Shown piece after piece: positions 23,880 to 35,429 of a DNA stretch of 64,000 nt. Origin of the DNA: Malaya genurostris (taxonomy: Eukaryota > Arthropoda > Insecta > Diptera > Culicidae); the NCBI RefSeq assembly GCF_030247185.1, contig NC_080572.1, positions 175,094,975-175,158,974 on the forward strand, read 5' to 3'. Position 1 is the first letter of the stretch. Each line of letters begins with the position of its first letter. A program made the position numbers and the translations under genes. The notes under the pieces are model-generated. The model was given only the letters and a program-made list of their open reading frames with translations, was not told the DNA's origin and made no database searches.

Positions 23880-26704
23880 TTATTCATCAACATAATCACT
23901 GTTTAGGGTGATACAATGGTTCCAACGTTTTTCCAATTTTTCAATACCATGTTTATAAAAAAAATTATCTTTCGCTTCAAAATAAGCTTCAGTTTCAGCG
24001 ATGACCTCCTCATTTGAGCCAAAGCATTTTTTTAAGATCAGCAAAGAGTCAGTAGTCACTGGGGGTTAAATCTGGCGAGTATGGGGGTGGGGAAGCAGAT
24101 CAATGCTCAATTCGTTCAATTTCGCCATTGTTTTCATCGACTTGTGGCAGGGTGCATTGCCTTGATGAAAAAGCGTTTTTTTACCTTTTTTTATATATAT
24201 AAAAAATAGGTATAGAATACGCTCAAACTTTCGAAAAATTTTCCGAGGCCCGGAGGGCCGAATGTCATATACCAATCGATTCAGCTCGAAGAACTGAGCA
24301 AATGTATGTGTGTGTGTGTGTATGTGTGTGTGTCTGTATGTGTATAGTCAACTAAGAGGTCGAGATCTCAGAGATGGCTAGACCGATTTTGATCAAACTA
24401 GTCGCAAATGAAACGTCTCCCCGTCACCCAGAACGCTATTGAATGGTTTTGAGATCGGATGTTTACTTTTTGAGTTATACGAAGTTTTATGTCAAAATTT
24501 TCATTTTTGACCTTGAAAACAGAATATATTTTCAGACTTAGATTCCGCACGGTAATAGCTATCCAACAAGCCATAGATTGTTAAAATCCGTCCATTTTTA
24601 ACGGAGATATCGAAATTTTTGTGTAAGCGACTTTTCCCCCATATTCCAGCAGTAGAAGTTCTGAGCGCTGTATGGCAAAGAAAGGCTTGGGAGCAACGTA
24701 AAACACGATTTTTTATACTGTTACATACAATAGTTTCTAAGTACCAAAAAGACTGTGAACAGCATTATTTTTCATGACATTTTGCCTCGGACCAATTTTA
24801 GCACGGTTCGTTTTTGGCAACATAATCGTTCGAATATGACATATTGGAAAGATGGCAGTACTTCCGAATTCTGAACAATTTCATAATTATATTGATTTAA
24901 ACTGCTTACAGCAATAAATGCTGAAAGAACAAAACACCCATATACCATTTGAATCAGTTCGTCGAGATCAGCAAATGCGTGTGTAACAAATAATTTCACT
25001 CAATTTTTTACCTTACTTTCGAAGATGACTCAACCGTTTTCTACAAACTCAGATTCATATGAAAATTCGTATGCTCCTAAACAAGGTTCCTGAATTATGT
25101 TTGGATCCGACTTCTGGTTCCGGAACTACAGGATGATATGTGAAACGAAATTAAAATTGTGTAACTTATTTTCCTCGTAGATGGCTGAACCAATCTAAGA
25201 TTCAAATGATATCTAAGAATCATCTAAGATTTGCTGATTTGAATAGTCGACAACCAAATAAACTTATTTCAGTTTTAGTGGTATTCAGTTTTCGATTCGG
25301 AAGGCACCCAACAATTTAACTCGTACTACGATTTCTCAAAGATGTCTATACTGATTTTTAAACATATTGAAACAAATGTAAACTAATCAGGTGAATTTGT
25401 CTGACTTCGGCTACACCGATTTTCGAATTCCGGCTCCAGTATCGAATCGTTTCTCAAAGCTCAATCGTTTTCTCAAATAAAGCCAAATCGAATTTCAGAA
25501 AAAATTCAAATTAAAATAAACTTATAGTCCCACACAAAATTAAGTAATTTTATTCAATGCTGACTTCCGATTCTGGAATTACAGGAGGATGAATTTTTAA
25601 AATTCAAACCGATATAGAAGATGATAATCCCGAAAAGCTTGAAAGTTGGACTCAAAACTATTGCAATTTATTCGTCATATGGCCATACGAATCGGTTTGG
25701 TTTATGCTGGTTCCTGAATACCGGCTCTGGAAGTACCTTAAATTACCGTAAATTCTAAAGTGGAACTCACTTCGACATATCATGAAAAGTTTAATCGATT
25801 GTAACCTTTTTAGATAGAGTAATGAGTGATTAAAATGTTAAATTGCAGCTTAAATCGACGTTCATTAAAATAATGTCATGAAAACCGAAGAATATTCATG
25901 AAAAAAGGTAAAACACATGCGGATTGATAAAAAAAGGTATCATCTCACTGATAGGTGGATTAAGCACGTTTTTCTCTGTATGTGCGGTCGTTTTTTTGCG
26001 ATTTCCTCCTTCAAACGCACCAGTAAGTCAATATAATAATCACTGTTGATCGATTTACCTTTTTTGAGGTAGTCAATGAAAATCACGCCATGCGTATCCC
26101 AAAAAACTGACGCCATGACTTTGCCAGCTGACTGCTGCGTTTTCGGACGCTTCGGAAGGCTTTCGCCAGCTGTGCGCCACTCAGATGACTGTCGCTTCGA
26201 CTCTGGAGTGTAGTGATGTATCCATGTTTCGTCCATGGTCACGTAACGACGCAAGAAATCTTTTTTGTTGCGAGTAAATAGCGATAAACTGCTTTCTGAA
26301 TCATCGACTCGTTGCTGTTTTTGTTCCATCGAAAGCAATCGCGGTACCCACTTGGAAAAAACCGTTTTTCATGCTCAATTTTTCATGAAGGATAGTAAAT
26401 ACATCTCCATATGATGTCTGTGTCATCTCAGTAATCTCACGGAGCTTCACTTTACGATCTTTCATTATAATTTTTGTCACTTCACTCACATTTTCCGATG
26501 TAACGGCTTCCACAGGTCTACCCGAGCGTTCCGCGTCATTTGTGTCGGTACGACCACGTTTAAACTCGGCGAACCACCGACAAATTGTTGCTTTTGATGG
26601 ACAAGAGTCCGGATAACATTTTTCAATCCATTGTTTCGTTTGCACGGTGTTTTTACCCATTAAAAAACAATGTTTTATCAAAACGCGAAACTCGGTTTTT
26701 CCAT
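23880..26704 (-). pseudogene. Mariner transposase, split and mutated
   Basis: From 26704 downwards the N-terminal part reads WIEKCYPDSCPSKATICRWF, then SGRP, then a frameshift near 26310. The catalytic part follows with YVTMDETWIHHYTPES (first aspartate) and VMASVFWDTHGVIFIDYL. The 1.79-kb repeat interrupts the gene after RPHIQRK. The remainder, LFHQGNAPCHKS, has Gly where the second catalytic Asp normally stands (HQD). A one-base loss then shifts the LLPHPP/SPDL block, and the Trp after SDY is a stop (TGA). It is inactive on several counts. Confidence 0.92.
24181..25966 (+). repeat. Dispersed repeat family R, copy inserted in mariner
   Basis: The copy starts at the TTACCTTTTTTTATA head and ends GGTGGATTAAGCA. 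CGTTTTT stands before it (24174-24180) and after it (25967-25973), and the uninterrupted mariner would have this sequence once, so it looks like a 7-bp target duplication. The caveat is that other R copies also end close to a CGTTTTT-like run. It contains the empty site for the DD37E element of copy A (24888-24889) and a (GT)n run at 24303-24336. Confidence 0.85.
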
Positions 26705-26939
26705 TTTTTAAACAAACTACAAAACGACTTTACTCCAACCTCGATAACTCAGCTGTTTCTGGTCGGATCGACTTAAAATTTTGACCCGTTTCAAGCAAAG
26801 ATTAGTAATCTAAAAAGACGTGGTTATTGGTTTACTACGAGCGCCATCTCTGCTTTAGTCTCGGGACTTATTGATCCATGTGTTACATATGATCAATCGT
26901 TCATAGAAGAAAGACTAACACCTCAACGAAATCTGCACC

Positions 26940-27075
26940 AATTACCGATATATTTTCAATGCGGTTTCTTTTTACGCGGCTTTTTTACAAGGTTTTTTTA
27001 CGCGGATTTCCATAGCTACAGTTTTTTTAGTCGGTACGTATCCCCCGCGTAAAAAGAGACCTCAGTGTATTTCAT
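26940..27075. repeat. Fragment of a TTTTTACGCGG-type repeat
   Basis: The motif TTTTTACGCGG occurs twice, and CCGCGTAAAAAG once in inverted orientation near 27046, before AGACCTCAGTGTA. This looks like one end of a MITE. The other end and target duplications were not identified. Confidence 0.4.
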
Positions 27076-27848
27076 AAAACCCGGAAAGCCTTTTAAATCG
27101 ACCATTTGAAGAAAAACAAAAACTCAGCGATCCATTCATTAAATATCATAAATAAATTTACAGAACTGTTCAGTAGATGTTTGACAGTTCAACAAAATCG
27201 ATTTGTACCCTAATTCTGAAGTTGAAATCCTAAATCAGAATATCAATTAAGAAATTAAATTTAGTTCTAGAAATCCAGAGTTGGGAATCAGTTCCTGAGT
27301 TATAGCTTTAATTTCTAAAACTGTGATCTGGAACCAATTCCGATGTCCAGTTTAGGATTTTGTTCCAGAAACCAATCCAAAATTCAGTTCCCGAATCCAG
27401 TATTCGACACGGATTTCCAAGTAAATGAGAGCGCTATTAGAACGTCTGAGGCTTTATAACATGTAGAAGGTCTGTTGTTGATGTTGTTGGTGGAAATTCT
27501 TACAACGAAGTCCAGTTCCGTCCAAAGTACAAGAAAATGTGATGAGCTCTCCTCATTCTTTCCAAACGTTTGAGAAAACTTAATTTTCAAATTATGGTAC
27601 TCTCAAACTGGTGAAAATTTACTCATAAATTGCTGATCATATCATTGATGAAATGGAGAAAGTTGTTGCTTTTAGTGCAACTCGAGATATTCACGATGAA
27701 GTTCTACCAATTCTTTCACAGGGCAAATTTTGAAAAGGCGTCCCATATTAAAGTAAAAAATGACCGATCATTCCATCATAATAGCCCCTACAAATATGCA
27801 GAAGACACAGATCAAAAAAAACGATTTGTAGCAAAATAATAAGGTTGC

Positions 27849-28001
27849 TGTCAGAGTGAAAGCGTCACGCGATGCGTCTAGGCGCGTGTGCGAGCTAGTT
27901 GCATTTGGTCAAAGCAAACCTGTCAGAGTGAATGCGATGCGATAACAGCAGATTGCATTGAATCGCTTCGCTTCGCATCGCGTTCCGCGTTCACTCTGAC
28001 A
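27849..28001. mobile_element. Small TIR element, TGTCAGAGTGAA ends
   Basis: The ends TGTCAGAGTGAAAGCG and CGCGTTCACTCTGACA are inverted. The left-end sequence recurs in direct orientation inside, at about 27921, so the 153-bp element may be a tandem or nested pair. It is strikingly GC- and CpG-rich (GCGATGCG motifs) against AT-rich flanks. There is no clear target duplication. Confidence 0.6.
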
Positions 28002-29629
28002 TCAACATAAGAGTTAGTTTTGGACCACTGTGAATCGTAGAATAATCTGGAATCTTCTGGAATCAGCAAAAAAATTAAGTCTAATCAAACTTGTTCATCC
28101 TTGTTGGGTTTTCATGCGCTACAATCAAAAGAACATCGTCATCCTGTTTAGTTTGATTTCCATGAACACAAATGGTAGTACTTCCGTTTGTTTTCTTCCA
28201 AGAATTGACATTAACTCGTACAACTGTTGCTGCTCATCATTTCTCGATGATAGATATTCTATTATCCACAAGTCTTTGCTTAAGAAATCAATCTCCCAGT
28301 CACTAGCGATCAGGTTTGGGTTCCGGAGTAAATTACACATTCATCAATAATTTTTGAGTTGAACCTATTCTTAAGAATCATTCCAACTGCTAGCACAAGA
28401 CTCAGAATAACTCCCTTGGTCCATCAAGCAGTACTTCATTGCTACCGTTTTAGGAAGTTACAAATAATCCTGCTCTTCCCTTGAACAATACATCAATATT
28501 ATCTGCTATACAATATCCATTCTTCTCCCACTTCGAGTAGAAATCATAAGACGCTATCCAAGCGGTGTAGGGAGCCAAATTTGTTATCTGAAATAAGCTA
28601 TCTTTCTTCGGTTCAGACTTTGAAACTGATCTCCCGAAAAAAAATACCCTCAAAACATCACGGGCAAGATGTGGTTGTGCGGCATAACGAGTCAGGATAG
28701 CTCGCACTTCCCCCGTTGAAGGCCTGCTCTGGAGGCCTGATGAGACTTCGGATAAAACCGCTCCACTTCACCCCGTAGCCTTCACAAAAGCAGATCAACT
28801 CACTGGAAATAATCAGCAGACAAACGAGCGAAGAAAAAAAAGAACGATTTCTTGTGACAGTAAGCAGCGAGATGTTGTGACTTGAAATTAATCATGATGT
28901 ATGTTTCCCTATATTCTTCTCATTTTGGAAATCAGGGATTATACCTTGGTCAACAAGCTCTTGGCAGGCTCCGATCGCGGTACGGTTGGTGGTGCAGATG
29001 CGAGGGAAGCTGTTGATGAATTATTATTTTCTCATGCTTCTTTTCGGTGGTAAATTAAGTGACAAATCACTTGGCTTCTGAATGTGGTTGAAGGATTTTC
29101 TTTTTTGCGGTATATTTGTTGTTCTTTTGTTTTGTTGTATTGCTGATCGATTGTTACCTAGGTTGAATTAGTGCTGCCAATCGACAACAAATGAATTGTA
29201 TTTCTATCCTTACCTGGTATTGTTAGGAACTGATGATCTAAAAACATAGTAAATTTTTATAAATCTTCATAACTTGAATTGAATAGCATTTGTAGAATAT
29301 TGTAATCCGTACGGAACAATTCCAACAATAGCAAGCATGATACAATTATAATCCCGAAGATTTTGAGCGATAATTTTTTGTCTTATCAAAGAATTTTCAA
29401 AACACAATGAGAAACACTATTTTAATTCAAACACGGACAGGAATATTATTTATTAGAAACTAAGTGCAAATCAGTTATCTCTAATAAATCTTTATCGACA
29501 GTGGAATAAAGAGATACTTGAGTAAAAACAAACAATCAGACGTATAAAATGGAGAAACTTAAAGTAATAATCCAGAAGACTTTTTGATAAAAGAGCGGAT
29601 TGGGTCTAACACTTTTGAAAAATTGTTTT
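28002..29629. other. Unannotated stretch with one unrecognised minus-strand frame
   Basis: At 28450-28707 on the minus strand an open frame of 85 codons (LTRYAAQPHLARDVLRVFFF, later IASYDFYSKWEKNGYC) has protein-like composition but begins at GTG and matches no family I know. The rest, including the part near 28870-29200, shows no element ends and no motif. Confidence 0.3.
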
Positions 29630-29742
29630 ATTTTTTTTTTGTTTTAAATATATAGGATTTAATCCTATGTGCGTTATTGGGAATCGAACCCAAATGGGCT
29701 GCGTGAAAGACATCGACTAACCCATCACGCTATATGTGTCCC
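29630..29742 (-). mobile_element. tRNA-derived SINE (Feilai-like), shortened copy
   Basis: On the minus strand the tRNA-like head is clear: TAGCGTGATGGGTTAGTC and B box GGTTCGATTCCCA at about 29691-29679. After CGCACATAGGATT the element goes straight to a short tail (TATTTAAAACAAAAA), so most of the body seen in the 18065 copy is missing. Confidence 0.8.
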
Positions 29743-29797
29743 TTAAAAAATTACATATATTTTTTCTTTGTGTTTTAATTATTGTATGGGGTTGAGT

Positions 29798-30404
29798 ATT
29801 TTATATGTAAAAAGTGCGTGCAAAATTTGAAAATAATTGATGAAGTAGTTTTTAAAAGAAGATGGACAGATGGACAGAGACGTACATTCAAGAAAGACGC
29901 GGTTAAAGGTTATTGTCTATAAAATCGTAGGAAACAGTTTATTGTTCTAGGGGGCGGGCATGCTCTAAAACTTTCGAAAAATCTTATTGCTTTCGTTGTA
30001 TTTTGATGCAATAAAACCGTTTCAAAAATATTTTATCAAATTTTCAAGCCTATCGGAACAAACCTCTGAGAGTTATGGGCGTTTATCTTTTCATATCTCA
30101 TACTGCGAAGAGACAAGAGCTCGGTGCACAGCCCCAAGATACCTGCTTCGATTAATTTGAAAATTTTACAAAACTTTCTTGAAACGTTTTATTACAACAA
30201 AATACAACGAAAACAATAAGATTCTTCAAAAGTGTTAGAGCACACCTGCCCCCTAGAAAAATAAATTGTTTCCTACGATTTTATAGACAATAACCTTTGA
30301 ACACGTTTCTTCGAATGTACGACCCTGTCCATCTGTTCATCTTCTTTTAAAAACTACTTCACTAACTATTTTCAAATTTTGCACACACTTTTTACATATA
30401 AAAT
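29798..30404. mobile_element. Foldback element with ~250-bp inverted arms
   Basis: Arms 29798-30048 and 30157-30404 are imperfect inverted copies, starting ATTTTATATGTAAAAAGTG. The loop of about 108 bp reads GTTATGGGCGTTTATC and similar. No coding frame and no target duplication are seen. Roughly four of five bases pair by eye. Confidence 0.75.
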
Positions 30405-30629
30405 GCCCCAAGGTTTTTCGTATCGATTTTTGTTACTTTGGGGAGGTTTCACAACTGATTTTTTCATGGAAAATCTAAGCTTTGACTTTAAACAACCACC
30501 AAAAATTCAAATTATTGAAAAACTATAAAATAAAAACGTAGGGGTCTACAAAAATATCCACTACAACTATGTTGCGTTGGTTTTTTGACTTCTGATAATT
30601 CTGCACGGAGATACAGTGGTCAGCGCAAA

Positions 30630-31263
30630 TCATCCCGATCAGATGCACATAACAAAATCATAACACAAGCATATCAACAGTTGATATGTATAACAATTTG
30701 TGTTATTTTGAGATATTTAAAAAATAAAAACAGTTGAAAGTTAAAACTTATGATAACAATATAATAACAAAATCAGTTATGAGGTTTTATTTTCATTTTC
30801 AAGACTCATGATGAAGTTCATTAATTGAAAAAATGAGTTCTTCCCTTGCTTTATATCGAAATATAATGATCAAAATCTCAAAAACATAAAAGAAGAAACC
30901 AGATCGCTTAATAAATTATTCATTTGATAAAAAATATCATTTAACAATTTTGGATTGGAACGATGCTAAAAGTTGACTGTGATATAGTTTTTCGGTGTGA
31001 AATTTGCTATCTAATTTATTACAACTATTGTTACAAATTTTTGATTTCAGACTTCTGTAGTTATATCAAATTCAATTATAATTGAGATACAAACGTTTCA
31101 AAATCTGTTACGATTTTGTTCCCGCTGGAGTCTTTTTTGTTATAATTTTTGTTATTTTAACAGCTTACCAGCCAAAAATATTTCAAAATTTGTTACAAAA
31201 TCTTTTTCTGAAATAAATTACTCCAGTTGTTATAATTCTGTTATTACCATCTGATCGGGATGA
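30630..31263. mobile_element. MITE with 16-bp perfect TIRs, 634 bp
   Basis: The ends TCATCCCGATCAGATG and CATCTGATCGGGATGA are perfect inverted repeats and continue imperfectly through ATAACA..AT.ATAACA. The inside is full of ATAACAAAAT and GTTATAA motifs. No target duplication is obvious (flanks GCGCAAA and CTTCTTC). Confidence 0.8.
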
Positions 31264-31949
31264 CTTCTTCACTGACTTATTTCTCAATATTTTTCCACGA
31301 AAAATTTACAAAATGTTGTTCGAATGATGATTGTTCGAATGTATTATGAAAAATTTGAACGATTGCTTTAAAAAAATTCGCAAAAATGGTGTTCTCATAT
31401 AGACACGTTATGCAATCCCTGTGAAAACCGACTTTTGAACCGTATCATATACCATTCGACTCAGTTCGTCGAGTACGCAAAATGTCTGTGTGCATGAAAC
31501 GTTTTTTTGCACCGATGAAGAATGGCTGAACCGATTTTCACAAACCTAGAATCAAATGATATTACTTGTGGTCCCATACAAATTTCTTGAATATTGTTTA
31601 GATCCGACTTCCGGTTCTGGAATTATGGGATTAAAAGTGAAAAATATGTGAAAATAAGTGACCAACTTTTTCGGAGACGGCTGAACCGATTTTCACAAAT
31701 TTAGATTCAAATAAAAGAACCTGCGGTGCTATATAAAACTCCAGAATTTTGTTTGGATTTGACTGCCGGCTCCGGAATTATGGAGTAAAATTTTGCAAAA
31801 AAAAAATTAAAATATGTGTAGTAACTTTTCTGGGAGGGGGCTGAACCGATTTTCATGAAATTAGATTCAAATAAAAGGTCTCAACTTCATTTAAAAAATT
31901 CCTGAATTTCTCCCAATCTGACTTTCGATTCCGGAATTACATTGTTATT

Positions 31950-32287
31950 ACACAGTTTGAAAATATCTTGTAATTTTACGTCTTATAAGATGCACATAAA
32001 TGGAGCGTCGTAATTCATACAAATTTATATATCAAGAACATGAAAAATTGTATGATCCGAAAATTACATGGCTTGAAATCAAATAAAATAAAAATAAAAA
32101 GATTGGTAATGGCAGCGCGACTTGAACCGAGAAACATTAGATCACAAAGCACACCAGTTAATCGACTGAGCCACGAAAGCACATTCTGTGCGATTGGAAT
32201 ATTGCGTTATTTGACACGTTAAGTAGTTATGAATTGTATCGTTTGTACAACTACGTCAGCTGTAAAATTAATAATTTTTTTCTGTGT
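31950..32287 (-). mobile_element. Element X with tRNA-like module, copy 2
   Basis: The ends ACACAGTTTGAAAATATC and TTTTTTTCTGTGT are imperfect inverted repeats. On the minus strand the tRNA-like module has an A box TGGCTCAGTCGATTAACTGG (32173-32154) and a B box GGTTCAAGTCG (32128-32118), followed by GCGCTGCCATTACC. It interrupts family R copy B and matches 22399-22779. The B box is closer to consensus than in copy 1. Confidence 0.7.
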
Positions 32288-32435
32288 AGTGTATAAAATC
32301 GAATTTTAAATTATTCACTTTTCTCAGAGATGGTGTGACTGATTTTTACAAACTCAAATTCAAATTCAAATAAAAGTTCCTATATAAAACTTCTGAGTTT
32401 CATCTGTATTCGACTTCCGGTTCCGCAATTACAGG

Positions 32436-32691
32436 CAGAGTTGCCATTTCAAAATCTGTGTTTAAACTTGAAAAATCTGTGTAGCATCTGTGTTGCATGT
32501 TTTCGATCATAATCAATGAAAATTTGTGGAAAACATTTTGAGAATCTGCCATTTTTATGAAATATTCATAGAAATCTGTATAAATCTGTGAATTTTGAAA
32601 AAAATCGTGTTCTGTGAAACAGAATCTGTGTGGCAAAATAGACAAACAAATCTGTGATTTTACAGAAAAATCTGTGAATATGGTAACTCTG
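32436..32691. mobile_element. hAT-type MITE, CAGAGTTGCCAT ends, 256 bp
   Basis: The ends CAGAGTTGCCAT and ATGGTAACTCTG are nearly inverted. The flanking 8-bp ATTACAGG is identical on both sides (32428-32435 and 32692-32699). The motif AAATCTGTG is repeated about ten times inside. It lies in family R copy B, where the uninterrupted phrase would read GGTTCCGCAATTACAGG. Confidence 0.88.
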
Positions 32692-33499
32692 ATTACAGGA
32701 TAGAGATTGTTGAACATTTCGAGAAGTTATACAGAATATTGATGCAAAACACGGAAAAATGGAGTTGCTGAGGGCTCAAATCAGTTTCATTCGATAGGCC
32801 ATTGTCAGATGACGGCCAAACGTATCAATACCGGATATACCAGTCCCCGGCTTCCGGTTTCGGAAGCACCGGAAACAGTGGTCACAAACTCTAAAATGGA
32901 ACGAAATCTCTTTTATTAGCGAGGGATTGAGCGATTTTTACAAACTTGCTTTCATAGGAAAGGCCCTGTGATTCCATGCACTCCTGAGTATCATATCTAA
33001 TAACCTACTTCCGGTTCCGAAATTACAAGGTGATGAGTGTCCAAAATTTCAAACCGTCTTATAAAGCCTACCGGTACGTACATGTAGTGGTACGGAAGAA
33101 GAAAATACAACACCGCCTCTACAAACGAAACACGCTGTATGTGGTGTTCGATTATGTGCACGCGGTAAAGAATACGAAAATCAACACAAAAGCTCGATTT
33201 TGAAAACGCAAGCGAGCCCATCGGTACCGAGCACACATTAGCCCAAGTTTTCAACTGTTTTAAAAAAAAACTTAATCAAGGCCCAGTCACGAATGTCTGC
33301 TACCGTTGTGTGATTATTGTTGAATACGGTTCTGAGTTGGAGGTATTTAATGGAACTAAAAACTTACTGCAACTGTGACTGTCTCCCGATTCCGTTTCTG
33401 GAAACAGTTATCGAAAATGGCAATTATAAAACACGTATCTTCTAGTGAAATGTTAATTAGAAAGGCACCATTTCACCAGAAGGTGGATTAAAACAGGTT

Positions 33500-35065
33500 T
33501 TACTTTCATTTTACTGAGATACGAATGTACTCCAGAGAAGGTTCCTAGGTAATTAGAAAATATATAAATTTTTCAACAATTTGCGTACAAGTGTGTTGGA
33601 AGGATTTTTTTAGAATTGTAGAGTGGATCTTTTTCAAAACAATATCTAACGTTAACTACAACGTATTCCGATTTTGTATTAACGAGTATTTGCTTTTTAA
33701 GGTAAAAAAAAAAATAAATTACCATTCATGTTTGCAAGAGAAGTGATCATGCTTCAAAATTGATATAATTTAAAGAGTTGTTGGGGTGGATTTCATGATA
33801 GTAACGTGCTATCGAGTGCAAATTCCTTAATACATATTTAAAAACTCAACATTGGAGTGTGCCAAGTTCCTTCGAAACACTGATTTAATGTAGCTCGCGG
33901 AACCCTCGCCGAAATGTAATTGGGCTGACTTCGATGTTGACTCTGCCGTCTTTTTGCGCAGCTCAAATACACACGTACAATTCCAGCTGATCAGTGTGTC
34001 GGGATGTCGTGTTATCACCTTCAGGCAATCAGTCAATTTTTGGGACCGGTTTTTCGCATACATGCCGGCCCGTTCGCGGTCGGCTACCACGAGACTTAAT
34101 CCGAGTGGTTTTTAATTATTATCGGCCGGTATCTGAACGTTTCATGATGGTAAAAAAACGGATAATTTCTTCTCGATTGGGCTTGATTGGTGCGGAATGC
34201 AATACGTCAAAAAGGATTATTTTAATTACCGGCCATATATCACGGCTGAAGGATAAAAAATTTACAAGCAATATTCGGTCCATAAAAATCAAGTCTACCG
34301 AAACTTGTTTCGGCAATTCTACTGAGGATTATGACAAAATTATGTGTTCACCTGTTATCTCTGTCTTTCGTAAGCTCTGCCAACCTACCCAAGTGTACGA
34401 AAGAAGATGCAACAAAAATGGGCGTTGGTTAATCTTATTCCGTTTGCTCTCGTTTCGTCCATCCATTCATTCATTTATTCACACGTTTATACTATCGTCG
34501 TCCATTCATCTTCATTTCTTCCTAGAGCACTCTTTGGAAGCACTCATCGATCGTCTTCTCTTGTTTGGGCCATAGAAATAAGTTCATGTCGTGAACTCTC
34601 TTCGTTTTTTTTTCAAAGAGCACAAAACAAGTTTTTTTTAGTTACCTGTTTGACGAACCAAACAATACAGTACTTCAAGCACAATGGATCAACTGAATAA
34701 CTAATGATTAATTGATTATGTGACAAACTGAAGATGCTTATTCAAAACAGCTATCAATAACAAATCACAATGAATTGAATGTGGATAGATGCTTTGTAAA
34801 TAAAAAAATTGATGAATAAGTGGAAGAATCGAGCAAATTTTGAGTGTCATTGTATGAAAGCAATTTGGGTGGTCCTGTTCATATTTACACCACTCTTACG
34901 ACTTACTATGTTTATTTATACGACTTCAGACAGGTATTACTGTTTGCATCTGATTCAATTTGGTACTGCTACATAAGCTACGCTAATGCAACAATGCTTT
35001 ACTTCTATTAACTAAGGCTGCAGACAAAGTGAGCGCGAGAAGCTGAACCGACTGACAATAGCCAC
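33500..35065. other. No recognised gene; one long unassigned frame
   Basis: A 193-codon plus-strand frame at 33994-34575 (MCRDVVLSPSGNQSIFG) has low-complexity stretches (SIHSFIHTFILSSSIH) and no motif, so it is probably chance. The minus strand at 33827-34090 has an 87-codon frame over a GC-richer patch. Neither can be assigned. Confidence 0.3.
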
Positions 35066-35189
35066 CCAAAAGCGGGAAACATACTTACAGCAAATCAAGG
35101 AACCCTGTCAAAGTACAAGCGAGAAATCTACTCCGCTTTCACTCTATCAGGGTCTCTTTGATTTGCTGTAAGCACATTTCCCGCTTTGG
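35066..35189. repeat. Short palindromic element, 42-bp arms
   Basis: Arms 35066-35107 and 35148-35189 pair almost fully (AAAGCGGGAAA, CTTACAGCAAATCAA, CCCTG), with a 40-bp spacer. It could be a tiny foldback MITE or a transcribed hairpin. No target duplication was found. Confidence 0.7.
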
Positions 35190-35429
35190 TCAGCGCCAAG
35201 CTCGATCCAGATCTCGTTTTATACACATTCTTTGCGCATAGATGTTCTCGAATGGCGACATGGCGACGGAAAATTCGAAACCTCTTTGCTTCAATTTTGC
35301 ATGTCTTTGACGCAAGGACAAGCCAGGATTGCGCGATTCGTTTTTCGTCCTTTTTGATAACTTTTCCTACTGAACCACGGTTTGGAAAACAATAGTTGAA
35401 CTCACTTCTTGACAAACGATACCGATTTA

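Larger units (their letters stand above)
23818..26883 (-). mobile_element. Irritans-type mariner, full length with a nested insertion
   Basis: The inverted ends are the same as those of the copy at 16562 and are flanked by TA (23816-23817 and 26884-26885). Removing the insertion and its duplication (24181-25973, 1793 bp) leaves 1273 bp, a normal full mariner length. The transposase runs on the minus strand. Confidence 0.93.
31395..33499 (+). repeat. Dispersed repeat family R, copy B
   Basis: It starts with GTTATGCAATCCCTGTGAAA and a TCATATACCATTCGACTCAG block and ends CACCAGAAGGTGGATTAAAA. At least three internal modules of about 160 bp follow each other (31500, 31665, 31830). Each begins with a TGAACCGATTTTCA phrase and carries a CTTCCGG-type phrase 90-100 bp later. 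Two younger elements are nested in it. Confidence 0.8.

Noticed and set aside
32107..32176. Functional tRNA gene on the minus strand
   Set aside because: Box-like sequences are good, but acceptor and T-arm pairing look poor and the module repeats in a second element copy.
33994..34575. 193-codon plus-strand frame
   Set aside because: No motif, low-complexity stretches and no neighbouring gene features. It is more likely a chance frame than a protein.
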